This document shows, one piece after another, positions 7,250-14,267 of a stretch of 32,128 nt of DNA. Positions within the stretch are counted from its first letter, which is position 1; each line of letters begins with the position of its first letter. The notes under the pieces are model-generated. The model made no database searches, had not been told where the DNA came from, and saw only the letters and a list, made by a program, of their open reading frames with translations. The position numbers were made by a program, and so were the translations under genes. The stretch is from a virus, in IMG/VR virus record IMGVR_UViG_3300033553_000304, positions 1 through 32,128 of that record, one strand, 5' to 3'.

Positions 7250-7432
7250 ATGAGTAACCGAGAACCCATGACAAGGCAAGGCAACGAAATGGATCTACCT
7301 GTGGGCAAAACCTGTGCTGATTGCGCCTACTGTCGACGTTGCTGCTTGATTTTTGGCCATATCCCGGAGGACCAGGTCTGTGACTGGTCGCCGTCTCGGT
7401 TTGCTGAGGCCAGTGTAGGCCGGGAGCAGTAA
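7250..7432 (+). CDS. Cysteine-rich small protein, probable zinc binder
   Basis: A 60-residue protein opening MSNREPMTRQGNEMDLPVGK with a cluster of five cysteines, CADCAYCRRCC, and a sixth Cys before Trp near the end (DQVCDW). The spacing suggests a metal-binding knuckle. Start ATG 7250 is chosen over an upstream ATG at 7223 because AGGAGA sits 6-8 bases before it. Small Cys-rich proteins of this kind occur in early regions of Mu-like phages, without assigned function. Confidence 0.6.
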   Translation: MSNREPMTRQGNEMDLPVGKTCADCAYCRRCCLIFGHIPEDQVCDWSPSRFAEASVGREQ

Positions 7433-7435
7433 CTC

Positions 7436-7678
7436 ATGGCCAAGACCGATGCCGAGCGCAAGCGCACCCAGCGTGAACGAAAGCAGCGCCTCCGAATGAA
7501 GCGCATGGAGCTGGATCTTGCCTGGGGTGAGCGTGAGCTAATCGCCAGCAATGCCCAGGCCCGGGGCTTTTCGGATCAAACCGAATACCTGGTCCGTCTG
7601 GTGTTGGATGACGCGGACCGTATCAAGCGTGACCGGTCACGTAATAACGAAAATGAGCAAAAGCAATCCGGATCCTAG
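7436..7678 (+). CDS. Small basic helical protein, possible ribbon-helix-helix
   Basis: An 80-residue, very basic protein. The first 25 residues are a charged helix (ERKRTQRERKQRLRMKRM). They are followed by MELDLAWGERELIASNAQARGFSDQTEYLVRLVLDDADRI, which has the strand-helix-helix shape of MetJ/Arc repressors (short strand, helix, turn, helix). DNA binding is therefore plausible but unproven. Start ATG 7436 lies three bases after the preceding stop. The tail (SRNNENEQKQSGS) is disordered. Confidence 0.6.
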   Translation: MAKTDAERKRTQRERKQRLRMKRMELDLAWGERELIASNAQARGFSDQTEYLVRLVLDDADRIKRDRSRNNENEQKQSGS

Positions 7679-7688
7679 GAGCAAGAAC

Positions 7689-8099
7689 GTGAGCAAATGG
7701 GACGAAATCAAGAGCCGACTGGAACACTTGGGTGGATCTGTGAACCTCAAAGCGGACGGTCACAAGATAACTCTGCGCAAGGTCCATAACGGCAAAAGTA
7801 TTTTTGTCGTGGTCTATGTCGACGACTACCAAAAAGGCGAGTGGACCAAGCATGAAGATGGCAAGCCAGTTCATCCGGAGGCGAGGTTCTGGCGGCCGAT
7901 GAAGCGGGCGGCATACAAGAAAAAGGGCTACGGCAGCCTCAAGCGCGTGTTTGGGAAGAAGAAAGCAGATCAGATGGTGACGCCCCAGGTGATCGGTTTC
8001 GTTCCGGACTTCGGCACCGAAGGCGGCGCCGTGGCACACCTGAAAAAGAACTTCCCGGATCTGGAGATCCTGGAGCCTGAGACGGAAGACAGCGAATGA
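7689..8099 (+). CDS. Early hypothetical protein, 136 residues
   Basis: Unrecognised. GTG 7689 is preferred because GGAG (7678-7681) is spaced 7 bases away and the gene then begins just after its neighbour; an ATG at 7653 would overlap that gene. The N-terminal part (KWDEIKSRLEHLGGSVNLKADGHKITLRKV) suggests helix then beta strands, with IFVVVYVDDYQKGEW as a hydrophobic core strand. A basic middle region (RPMKRAAYKKKGYGSLKRVFGKKK) could bind nucleic acid, and the C-terminus is acidic. It overlaps the GemA-like gene by ATGA, so the two are likely coupled. Confidence 0.65.
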   Translation: MSKWDEIKSRLEHLGGSVNLKADGHKITLRKVHNGKSIFVVVYVDDYQKGEWTKHEDGKPVHPEARFWRPMKRAAYKKKGYGSLKRVFGKKKADQMVTPQVIGFVPDFGTEGGAVAHLKKNFPDLEILEPETEDSE

Positions 8100-8695
8100 C
8101 GTCGATCAACCGCAAAAAAATCCAGGCCCAGATCCACATCGCTCGCAAGCAGCTTGCGCTGGACGAAGACACCTATCGCCAGATGCTGGCCACCGTCACA
8201 GGGGGCAAGCGTTCCTGCTCAGATTGCAACTTGGCGGAGCTGTACCATGTGTTGCAGCACATGAAGGATCGCGGCTTCAAGGCTCGGCCCAAGAAGCGAG
8301 TGGCGCAGCACCCTGGCACGCCTCACAACCTGGACCGGGAGCCCATGCTCCAGAAAGTGGAGGCCCTGCTGGCCGAGATGAAAGCGCCGTGGAGCTATGC
8401 CGATGCCATCGCAAAGCAGCAAACCGGCATCGCCAAGGTGGCCTGGTTGAAAAAACCGGAACACCTGCGAGCGCTCATTGCCGCCCTGGACGTGGAGCTG
8501 GAGAAGCGCCGGCTGCTGGACTCGCTGGAAGTAGCAATGAAGGCTCGGGCCATGTCGCTGGATGACATCGAAAGGCTACACCCTGAGCTGCCTCAAAACT
8601 GGCGCAGAAACCGGAAGTGCCTGGCCCGCCTGTGCGCTCACTACATGATGCCGGATGCCTGGCTGAACGCGCACCGGGAGGCCGATAGCAAATGA
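8096..8695 (+). CDS. gemA: GemA-like protein (Mu gp16 family, DUF1018)
   Basis: Mu GemA is reported to modulate host gene expression and DNA topology during the lytic cycle. The 199-residue product has the family opening INRKKIQAQIHIARKQLALDEDTYRQML and the central LAELYHVLQHMKDRGFK. A second unit follows from about residue 80 (LQKVEALLAEMKAPWSYADAIAKQQ, WLKKPEHLRALIAALDVELEKR). The extra C-terminal 55 residues are basic. The order gemA then mor, with one gene between, is that of Mu-like phages. Overlaps with both neighbours are 4 bases. Confidence 0.85.
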   Translation: MTSINRKKIQAQIHIARKQLALDEDTYRQMLATVTGGKRSCSDCNLAELYHVLQHMKDRGFKARPKKRVAQHPGTPHNLDREPMLQKVEALLAEMKAPWSYADAIAKQQTGIAKVAWLKKPEHLRALIAALDVELEKRRLLDSLEVAMKARAMSLDDIERLHPELPQNWRRNRKCLARLCAHYMMPDAWLNAHREADSK

Positions 8696-9207
8696 AACTA
8701 GGCCGCTGCCCCATCTGCCACAGCCATATCCAGCTGGAAGCCCTTATCCAGGACGACGCCGGCAGTGAACTGCTGGGCGTTCTGGCTGGCCTCGGGCGCC
8801 CGCTCGCCCGGCCGCTGGTTCAATACCTGGGCCTGTTCCGCCCGGCCAAGTCGGATCTCAGCAACGCTCGAGCGTTGCGGCTTGCCCAGGAAACTCTGGA
8901 ATTGGCAGACCGTGACAGCCTGGTTGCCGCCCTGCAGGACACGATCCGCAGCATTCACGACAAGCGCAGCCGGGGCCAGGTGCAGCCGCTGAAGAATCAC
9001 AACTACCTCAAGCAGGTGTTGGCCACCGTGGCGCCAGACGCCCGCAAGCCAGCGGCTGAGGCCGACAACCACCGGCCAAACGTGACCGAGAAGAAACAGG
9101 GCAAGGAAGAAACGCCCGAACAGGCCCAGGCCGCCTGGCGCCGCGATATGAAAAAACGAGGTTTAGACCCCGACCAGTTCACCACCAACCGGAAGACCGG
9201 AGGCTGA
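8692..9207 (+). CDS. Hypothetical protein between gemA and mor, N-terminal Cys pair
   Basis: A 171-residue protein with one N-terminal CPICHSH knuckle (Cys6, Cys9, with nearby His), a helical middle (NARALRLAQETLELADRDSLVAALQDTIRSIHDKRSRG) and a charged, Lys/Glu-rich tail. I have seen proteins of this layout in B3-like transposable phages but know no function. A single Cys pair with His residues could hold zinc in a dimer. It is packed between gemA (4-base overlap) and mor (1 base gap) and so is co-expressed with the regulators. Confidence 0.65.
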   Translation: MKLGRCPICHSHIQLEALIQDDAGSELLGVLAGLGRPLARPLVQYLGLFRPAKSDLSNARALRLAQETLELADRDSLVAALQDTIRSIHDKRSRGQVQPLKNHNYLKQVLATVAPDARKPAAEADNHRPNVTEKKQGKEETPEQAQAAWRRDMKKRGLDPDQFTTNRKTGG

Positions 9208-9208
9208 T

Positions 9209-9604
9209 ATGACCACCTGGGACACCGACTATCTACCGCCATCCTTGTGTGAGCTGGTCGACGTGATCGGCCTGCAGGCAACGCAGAGCCTTGTCAGTGA
9301 GTACGGCGGCGTCCGGCTGACGGTTCCCACCAAGATGCCAGAGGACCACCCACTGGCCGAGCTGCTCGGCATCGATGCCGCCCGCAAGCTTTCCCACCAC
9401 TACGCCCAGGAGCGCCTGGACGTTCCCAACGCCAAGGCCGCCATCATGGCCGTGCGCAACCAGAACATGCGCCAGGAACACGCGGACGGCGATTCTGCCA
9501 GGGTGCTGGCCCGCCGGTACCGGCTCACCGAACGCCGGGTTTGGGAGATCCTGTCCGAAGGTGTGCCTGATGATCGCCAGTCGGATATGTTCAGCCAGCA
9601 ATAG
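9209..9604 (+). CDS. mor: Mor-family transcription activator (middle/late activator)
   Basis: Mor and its relative C are dimeric activators that bind a dyad near -43 and recruit RNA polymerase to promoters without a -35 box. The 131-residue product has the Mor dimerisation segment (LCELVDVIGLQATQSLVSEYGGVRLTVPTKMPEDHPLAELLGIDAARKLSHHY) and a C-terminal helix-turn-helix (about 95-118: DSARVLARRYRLTERRVWEIL). No second Mor/C gene is seen in the window, so this single protein may do both jobs, activating the dyad promoters at 11720, 18845 and 29388. That link is inference. Confidence 0.92.
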   Translation: MTTWDTDYLPPSLCELVDVIGLQATQSLVSEYGGVRLTVPTKMPEDHPLAELLGIDAARKLSHHYAQERLDVPNAKAAIMAVRNQNMRQEHADGDSARVLARRYRLTERRVWEILSEGVPDDRQSDMFSQQ

Positions 9605-9625
9605 CCCGGACAGGATGCCGGGTTA
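9602..9625 (+). terminator. Hairpin overlapping mor stop codon
   Basis: TAGCCCGG (9602-9609), loop ACAGGATG and CCGGGTTA (9618-9625) form an 8-bp stem with one G-T pair, starting within the stop codon of mor. It is followed by C-rich sequence rather than T, so it is a weak terminator at best. It could mark the end of the early transcript. Confidence 0.35.
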
Positions 9626-9842
9626 CCCCCTTCAAAAATTCCCTCTATTTTTTCAGTACTGAATGTCTACTCCTGAGGTTGCAGTTGAAAAATCGGCTGT
9701 ATCCTAATTTTTGAAATCCGTAAGAGACGTGTACACAGCGTGAAGTTTTGGGATCCGGCGGCGGTAGACTGTTCTCAAGCCGATGCCGATTTCAAAAAAG
9801 CGCACTATCCTCTGTGCCAGTCGTTAACAACAGGAGAAGTCT
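9626..9842 (+). promoter_or_regulatory. Intergenic region after mor with perfect palindrome
   Basis: No gene is seen here. It contains a perfect 12-bp palindrome, TTCAGTACTGAA (9652-9663), then two TATCCT hexamers about 115 bases apart that could be -10 elements (near 9691 and 9806). It is AT-richer than its flanks. In Mu this zone carries the Mor-activated middle promoter, so a promoter for the small gene at 9843 is likely, but no hexamer pair has both good matches and good spacing. Confidence 0.4.
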
Positions 9843-10046
9843 ATGCCTAAGAAGCCATCCCCACGGGAACTGATGGATGAACTGCACCAGCTGCAGGCGT
9901 GCCGAAGTGCGGTCACAGACCTGATCACTCCTGGCATCGACCTGCATTCGGTAGATCGGGACAAATTCACAATCCTGCTAAGTGTCCTGGACCGGGATAC
10001 AGAGCGAGTACTCGGGGATTTTGATCAGCTTTTGCAACCTGACTAA
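9843..10046 (+). CDS. Small hypothetical protein after mor
   Basis: A 67-residue protein with an AGGAGA ribosome binding site 6-8 bases before the ATG. It looks like two helices separated by a turn (SPRELMDELHQLQACRSAVTDLI, then DRDKFTILLSVLDRDTERVLGDFDQLL). No HTH, cysteine cluster or membrane segment is obvious. It is the only rightward gene between mor and the lysis region, where Mu has C, but it has none of the C/Mor sequence features. Function unknown. Confidence 0.6.
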   Translation: MPKKPSPRELMDELHQLQACRSAVTDLITPGIDLHSVDRDKFTILLSVLDRDTERVLGDFDQLLQPD

Positions 10047-10092
10047 GCGTTAGAAAAAAGGTGAGGGGTTCGCGGGCCGACCTGTTCGGAAG

Positions 10093-10617
10093 TTAGGGCT
10101 TTGTTTCCGGGCTTGGTTCCGGGGTAGCGTTCCCAGCAGGCTTTTTCTTTGCTTCCACGAGTTCATCAAACCTGTCGAGCTGGAGGTTCATCAGTCGACT
10201 TGGCAGGGTTAGTGAAAGGCAGAAAGCGAATGTTGCCAACCCCAGGTAGATCCGCTCAATCCACTGAACCGTGTAGTGATCCGGAAACTTTTTGGTGATC
10301 AGGCTTGATACGAAGATTAAGCCCAGTACCAAAAGATAAAGGACAAACAGCCATTTATGCCTTACTAGCCGACGATAAACGTTGCTGCGCTTTACGGCTT
10401 CGGAGCGCCATGTGGCGCCACGAAACAACATTGGCTCACCAAGCAGGGTCATGATGGTAACCAGGAACCCTGCCAGGATCGAGAACACATTGACGATCAC
10501 ACCAATAGCCTCTTGGTTATCATTGACCAGAGGCTGGCCTGCCCATCCCGCTAGTCCAGAAACAGCGGCGAAGGCTATAACAAGCCTGATCCTGCCCCAG
10601 TCAGGCTTAAATCTCAT
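10093..10617 (-). CDS. Four-helix membrane protein, second gene of leftward cargo module
   Basis: A 174-residue inner-membrane protein with four likely transmembrane helices in two pairs: about 11-28, 38-60, 88-106 and 121-139. A positively charged loop (about 62-86, ATWRSEAVKRSNVYRRLVRHK) separates the pairs, and a hydrophilic C-terminal tail follows (EAKKKPAGNATPEPSPETKP). Both termini are predicted inside. Its ATG overlaps the stop of the preceding leftward gene by 4 bases, so the two are translationally coupled. It runs against the phage operons. The arrangement of a small multi-helix membrane protein with a soluble partner resembles several phage-defence or superinfection-exclusion pairs, but no family is recognised. 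Confidence 0.8.
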   Translation of the reverse strand: MRFKPDWGRIRLVIAFAAVSGLAGWAGQPLVNDNQEAIGVIVNVFSILAGFLVTIMTLLGEPMLFRGATWRSEAVKRSNVYRRLVRHKWLFVLYLLVLGLIFVSSLITKKFPDHYTVQWIERIYLGLATFAFCLSLTLPSRLMNLQLDRFDELVEAKKKPAGNATPEPSPETKP

Positions 10618-11558
10618 TGCTCAAGGAATCCCTGTTTTTTAAGGTCATCGAAGTAAAGCTCCATTTTTGACCACATATCATTGTGCTCAACTGAGCGCTC
10701 CTGTTTTTGAACCTTTGCATAGGTCTGCAGACGAACATCGGAGGAACTTATTGTCTCATTATCCCGGGTGATAATCTTGAACTCAGATAACGGAGCATCT
10801 GGATCTTCCAGTAGAGATTCAGCCAAGCCCTCCATAGACGTTTTCGCGCTTTGCGACGCGTAGGAGTTGCCGTCCAACCGAATCTCAACATTCACCAATA
10901 AATCCTCTCTATATTTCTGATCTTCGAGAGATTCATCCTTTGCTATTACCGCTTCGAACTCTTTCCACGCGCCAGACATCGCATTCGTGAACCAGTTTTT
11001 CTGTTCCTTCTCAGGCATGCTCAGATCAAAAGCTGAGGCTCCCAACTCCATAGATCTGACGCCGTGCTTCTTGATTAACTGTAGCTTATCGAGCTTTGCG
11101 GCGGGGTTAAGATCAAAGTATGCATCCTTTTCCTCAAAACCTGCTTTGGCGAAAAATTTCTGCAGGTACAGATTCGATTTTGCCTTTGTGATCCCATGGC
11201 TGCAGAAAATCACATCATGCTTGCTGACCAATAAAAAACTGTCTCCATCTTTAAATTCACGTCCAGGCGGCGCTGCTTCAGCTTCCTCAATGTCTTCCTG
11301 ACTGTTGGCATGAGGTTGCAGCGTGGGCGCCTTTTCGCCTGGAACAAAGCGTGTCAAATGAATAAGAATTGCCCCGCTGCTCAGATTTTTGGAGCGCTGC
11401 ACGCGTACCACATCGCCGCCGCCAAACTCGACTTCACGGCTGCCAACGGTGTTGAGTTCAATGCAAGAAGCAATGATCAGTGTTCCGAGGTCGAACGGGT
11501 TTCCATCGTACACGGCTCGCAAATAGTGCAGTGTTTTCCCTATTGATTTTTGGGCCAT
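10614..11558 (-). CDS. Soluble hypothetical protein, first gene of leftward cargo module
   Basis: A 314-residue soluble protein of unknown family. The first 75 residues are mixed alpha/beta (HYLRAVYDGNPFDLGTLIIASCIEL, then VEFGGGDVVRVQRSKNLSSGAILIHLTRFVPGE). An acidic linker (about 82-101) is followed by a segment with KDGDSFLLVSKHDVIFCSHGITKAKSNLYLQKFF, then a helical middle. A C-terminal part (about 225-314) has DLLVNVEIRLDGNSYASQSAKTSMEGLAESLL and FKIITRDNETISSS. No Walker, nuclease or protease motif is clear. It is AT-richer than the structural genes, a sign of separate origin. Translation start ATG (complement of 11556-11558) has GGAG about 10 bases upstream. It probably acts with the membrane protein coupled to it. 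Confidence 0.8.
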   Translation of the reverse strand: MAQKSIGKTLHYLRAVYDGNPFDLGTLIIASCIELNTVGSREVEFGGGDVVRVQRSKNLSSGAILIHLTRFVPGEKAPTLQPHANSQEDIEEAEAAPPGREFKDGDSFLLVSKHDVIFCSHGITKAKSNLYLQKFFAKAGFEEKDAYFDLNPAAKLDKLQLIKKHGVRSMELGASAFDLSMPEKEQKNWFTNAMSGAWKEFEAVIAKDESLEDQKYREDLLVNVEIRLDGNSYASQSAKTSMEGLAESLLEDPDAPLSEFKIITRDNETISSSDVRLQTYAKVQKQERSVEHNDMWSKMELYFDDLKKQGFLEQ

Positions 11559-11586
11559 TCCGTTACTTCTCCAGCTTTATTGGTTA

Positions 11587-11667
11587 GCACATGTGCAAAA
11601 GGGTAGCAGAAGGCTACGTCACCAGGGCGCTCTGGTTTGCCAAAAAGGGCGATTTCTTGCCAAAAAA
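11587..11667. promoter_or_regulatory. Repeat-rich control region upstream of the leftward cargo module
   Basis: Three elements stand in the 100 bases upstream of the cargo module: the perfect palindrome GCACATGTGC (11587-11596), the inverted repeat ACCAGGGCGCTCTGGT (11621-11636, two mismatched central positions), and TTGCCAAAAA repeated at 11637-11646 and 11657-11666, exactly 20 bases (two helical turns) apart. On the minus strand each repeat reads TTTTTGGCAA and carries a TTGGCA -35-like hexamer, but no good -10 follows at 17 bases. These may be regulator sites for the module; no promoter can be assigned with confidence. Confidence 0.45.
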
Positions 11668-11719
11668 ATAGCATGGGGTTACTCTTTGCCGGTATCAGAC
11701 GTATCGCCAAACCCTTACC

Positions 11720-11771
11720 CCTGAACGGGTTCAGGTCGAATACCGCTTCCCCCCGCCGCTAACCTGCGGCT
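11720..11771 (+). promoter_or_regulatory. Late promoter of the lysis operon (Plys analogue) with activator dyad
   Basis: The dyad CCTGAACGGGTTCAGG (11720-11735) is followed after 24 bases by TAACCT (11760-11765), a -10-like hexamer, and 6 bases later by the ATG of the lysis gene. No -35 box is present. If transcription starts at the ATG, the dyad is centred at -44.5, close to the -43.5 reported for Mor on Mu Pm. The same layout, with identical spacing, precedes the protease gene at 18897. A small hairpin GCCGC/GCGGC (11755-11770) replaces any ribosome binding site. Confidence 0.65.
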
Positions 11772-12233
11772 ATGACAAAATCAACTTCTAATCATCTGTT
11801 TCTGCACCGGGCCTACACCGACCGTGGTGTGTTCGGCAAACTGGTAACACCCCGGCGCAGCTACCACACCCTGGAGCTGCCGTGGCTTAGCAATCGCACC
11901 TCAGTCAGCTGCATTCCCGAAGGCGTGTACCCTCTCGCATTGCGCCGTTCCGGTGTGGTCGAGCGCACCACCGGTGGCCAGTACCGCCATGGCTGGGAAG
12001 TCCAGGGCGTGCTGGGCCGCACCTACATCATGATTCACCCCGCCAACACCATCGGCGATCTGGAAGGTTGCATTGCGCCTGGCCTGTCCACCGGTGTGCT
12101 TCCGGATAACAACCGGGATCCGCAGTGGGCAATCCTCAATTCATTCGCGGCGTTCAAGATGCTGATGGAAGACCTGGAAGCACACGAGGAATGGTTCCTG
12201 GACGTCCGCACGTTTTCACCGGAGTGGCCCTGA
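11772..12233 (+). CDS. DUF5675 family protein, probable lysis/peptidoglycan enzyme
   Basis: A 153-residue protein matching the DUF5675 family often found at the lysis locus of Mu-like phages. It has FLHRAYTDRGVFGKL, the core YHTLELPWLSNRTSVSCIPEGVYPL, and VLGRTYIMIHPANTIGDLEGCIAPG. The IMIHPAN and GDLEGCIAPG blocks resemble the His and Cys motifs of YkuD-type L,D-transpeptidases, so action on peptidoglycan is plausible but unproven. No signal peptide is present, so export would need the holin next door. It has no Shine-Dalgarno sequence before the ATG, which fits a leaderless mRNA. It is the first gene of the late lysis/head operon. Confidence 0.8.
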   Translation: MTKSTSNHLFLHRAYTDRGVFGKLVTPRRSYHTLELPWLSNRTSVSCIPEGVYPLALRRSGVVERTTGGQYRHGWEVQGVLGRTYIMIHPANTIGDLEGCIAPGLSTGVLPDNNRDPQWAILNSFAAFKMLMEDLEAHEEWFLDVRTFSPEWP

Positions 12234-12234
12234 C

Positions 12235-12816
12235 ATGAACTGGAGCTGGGACGGAGTTAGAGAAACGGTTGCCAAAGCCGCACCACTGCTGGGGGCTGCT
12301 TTAGGCGGGCCTGCAGGGGGTGCTGTTGGTGGCCTGATTGCAAGCGCCCTGGGTGTCGAAGAAAAACCGGATGCCATTGCCAAGGCGCTGGAGAATGATC
12401 CGGATGCAATCATCAAGCTGCAGGAACTCCAGAGAACCCACCAGCGCGAGCTGGAGCGGATGCACCTGGAAGCGGAAACCGCCCGCCTGTCTGAAATCAA
12501 CCAGACCATGCGTGCTGAGGCCACTGCGAATGATGGTTATGTCCGCCGCTGGCGTCCGACCTTCGGCTACATGGTGGCTCTGACCTGGCTGGTTCAGTCC
12601 GTTGCGATCGCCTGGGCCATGGTGGCCGAGCCCAAAGAAGCCGCCAACCTGATCAATGCCGTTACCGCACTGACCCCGATGTGGGGCATCGCGCTGTCGA
12701 TTCTTGGTATCAACATCACATCCCGCAGCCGTGACAAGCGAGTTGCCAAAGGCCAGGACGGTCGCGGCCTGCTGGAGAAACTGACGGACGGTCTCGGGGG
12801 TAAAAGCGGTGGATGA
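12235..12816 (+). CDS. Holin-like membrane protein (3TM type)
   Basis: A 193-residue protein resembling the three-TM holin family first described in gene transfer agents. A Gly/Ala-rich hydrophobic segment lies at about 14-40 (APLLGAALGGPAGGAVGGLIASALG). It is followed by a long charged helix (about 50-95, QELQRTHQRELERMHLEAETARLSEI), then YVRRWRPTFGYMVALTWLVQSVAIAWAMV (TM2, about 106-128) and a third helix at about 140-160 (ALTPMWGIALSILGINITS). The basic C-terminus is cytoplasmic. WRPTFGY is a family signature. It would form membrane lesions that time lysis. It lies 1 base after the preceding gene and overlaps the next by 8. Confidence 0.85.
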   Translation: MNWSWDGVRETVAKAAPLLGAALGGPAGGAVGGLIASALGVEEKPDAIAKALENDPDAIIKLQELQRTHQRELERMHLEAETARLSEINQTMRAEATANDGYVRRWRPTFGYMVALTWLVQSVAIAWAMVAEPKEAANLINAVTALTPMWGIALSILGINITSRSRDKRVAKGQDGRGLLEKLTDGLGGKSGG

Positions 12817-13033
12817 AAGCCAGTTTGAACAGGCACAGGCGCTCACTGAGCGCCTGACTCTAGCAGGGATCGAGCAAAGCATGCAGGGCCACCTGGAGCC
12901 ACCTTTGGAAGTGGATGGTCAGCGGATCTGCCTGGGCTGCGAAGATCGATTGAGCCACGCGCGCCTCAAGGCCAACCCCAACGCTGTGCGCTGTGTGGAG
13001 TGCCAGAACGATTGCGACCGCAGGAGGAGGTAA
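12809..13033 (+). CDS. TraR/DksA-type C4 zinc-finger protein
   Basis: A 74-residue protein with an N-terminal helix (FEQAQALTERLTLAGIEQSM) and a C4 zinc finger: Cys41-x2-Cys44 and Cys62-x2-Cys65 in the pattern CLGCEDRLSHARLKANPNAVRCVECQ. This is the short TraR/DksA form that binds the secondary channel of RNA polymerase. Many Mu-like and P2-like phages carry one at the lysis/head boundary. GTG 12809 overlaps the holin stop; the stop overlaps the next ATG (TAATG). An effect on host rRNA or phage late transcription is inferred from the family. Confidence 0.85.
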   Translation: MDESQFEQAQALTERLTLAGIEQSMQGHLEPPLEVDGQRICLGCEDRLSHARLKANPNAVRCVECQNDCDRRRR

Positions 13034-13419
13034 TGGATTTACCGCAGTTCGATTACGAAGCCGCCAAGTTCTGGATGGGCTTTCTGCAGTTGGCCGGATT
13101 GGTTGCTCTCGGTTTCTACACCCATATGACGAGCAAATCCAAGGCAAATTCCAGCGCCATTAACACCGTTCGCGAAAACCTGACGAGCGATATTGAGGAC
13201 CTGGAGGATCGAGTAAAACGCTGTGAACAGCGTCAGGATTTGCTGGAAGGCCAGCAATCAGGCGCCCCGAACCACGGTGATCTCTCGAAGATGTATGAGC
13301 GGCTTAATGATGTAGCGCAGGATCTTTCCGGGCTCAGCGGTCAGATCTCAGCGTTATCTCGCCAGTTGTCGATGGTGAATACCTACCTGCTGAACAACAA
13401 GGGAGAGCAACCCAAATGA
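13033..13419 (+). CDS. DUF2730-like protein (Mu gp25 position), TM plus coiled coil
   Basis: A 128-residue protein with one transmembrane helix at about 14-32 (WMGFLQLAGLVALGFYTHM). A long heptad-like coiled coil follows (about 50-75, NLTSDIEDLEDRVKRCEQRQDLLEG), and a second at about 90-120. This is the pattern of DUF2730 proteins encoded just before the gp26/gp27 genes in Mu-like phages; some relatives are thought to be spanin-like or lysis accessory proteins. The start is fixed by AGGAGGAGG 3-11 bases before ATG 13033; a longer frame from 13000 has no such site. Confidence 0.78.
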   Translation: MDLPQFDYEAAKFWMGFLQLAGLVALGFYTHMTSKSKANSSAINTVRENLTSDIEDLEDRVKRCEQRQDLLEGQQSGAPNHGDLSKMYERLNDVAQDLSGLSGQISALSRQLSMVNTYLLNNKGEQPK

Positions 13420-13715
13420 GCTACCAGGACTTTCAGACCGAAGGTCGCCGTCTGGGGATTCTGCGGATTCTCGCGCGGCGTAACCTGTTCACCTCCAACG
13501 AATACAGCCTGAACGATGAGCTAGGCGGGAACTACGGCCACCACGTCAGCAAGGACCTGCTGCACAGTGATATCGCCTGGCTTGAAGAGCAGAACCTGGT
13601 GGTTTGCCAGCAGCCCCGGGCTGGATGGGTTATTACCCTTACCAGCCGGGGCAGCGACGTGGCCGATGGGCGAGCCCGCGTACCGGGTGTCGCCCAGCCA
13701 CAACCGGGGGACTAA
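13416..13715 (+). CDS. Mu gp26-like protein (VpaChn25_0724-type family)
   Basis: A 99-residue protein resembling the phage family often annotated VpaChn25_0724. The N-terminal region RRLGILRILARRNLFTSNEYSLNDELGGNYGHHVSKDLLHSDIAWLEEQNLV looks like a winged-helix fold, and WVITLTSRGSDVADGR closes it. The fold is similar to MarR/PadR DNA-binding domains, but its place among packaging genes (immediately before gp27 and the terminase) suggests a role there rather than in regulation. It overlaps the previous gene by ATGA. Confidence 0.78.
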   Translation: MSYQDFQTEGRRLGILRILARRNLFTSNEYSLNDELGGNYGHHVSKDLLHSDIAWLEEQNLVVCQQPRAGWVITLTSRGSDVADGRARVPGVAQPQPGD

Positions 13716-13718
13716 ATC

Positions 13719-14267
13719 ATGCCACCTCGCTCCAAAATCTATGATCTGCCCCAGAACCTTCGTGAGGAACTGAATGAGCGTCTGGTCAACACCGGCTTCC
13801 AGGATTACGACGGCCTGACCGACTGGCTGGAAGATCGCGGCTTTAAACTCTCACGTTCCGCTGTCCATCGTTACGGCCGTGGCCTCCAGGAGGAATTCGA
13901 GGAAGCCATGGGCGACGTGCGTAAGACCACGGAGCTGGCCCGGGCCATGACCGCCGAGAACGACGACGAGAGCGGCCACCTGATAGATGCGACCGCCCGG
14001 ATCGTCCAGGACCAGCTGCTTCGCATCACCATCGCCATGCGCAAAGCGGAGCACGAACCGGAGACTGCCGCCAAACACCTCAGCAGCGTGACCCGCGCCC
14101 TGGCGGACATCGGCCGAGTATCTTTGGGTCAGAAGAAGTGGGCCCGGGAACTTCGCCAGGAGGTCGCCAAGGAAGCAGCCGATGCAGCGGAAACCAGCAT
14201 GGCCAGCCAGGGCATGACCCGCGAATCCATCGACGCCATCAAGCGTGACATCCTGGGGATTGCCTGA
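13719..14267 (+). CDS. Small terminase-like protein (Mu gp27, DUF3486)
   Basis: A 182-residue protein of the DUF3486 family. The opening SKIYDLPQNLREELNERLVNTGFQDYDGLTDWLEDRGFKLSRSAVHRYGRGL is the family signature and contains an HTH that could bind the pac site. A helical region follows (about 65-150) with QLLRITIAMRKAE and KHLSSVTRALADIGR. Adjacent to the large terminase and overlapping it by 1 base (TGATGG), it is the likely small subunit, which recognises the left end of the prophage for headful packaging. Confidence 0.88.
   Translation: MPPRSKIYDLPQNLREELNERLVNTGFQDYDGLTDWLEDRGFKLSRSAVHRYGRGLQEEFEEAMGDVRKTTELARAMTAENDDESGHLIDATARIVQDQLLRITIAMRKAEHEPETAAKHLSSVTRALADIGRVSLGQKKWARELRQEVAKEAADAAETSMASQGMTRESIDAIKRDILGIA

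Noticed and set aside
10093-11558. Assignment of the cargo pair to the Kiwa (KwaA/KwaB) defence system
   Set aside because: The membrane protein size and helix number fit KwaA loosely, but gene order is reversed and I see no sequence feature I can tie to KwaB; left unnamed.
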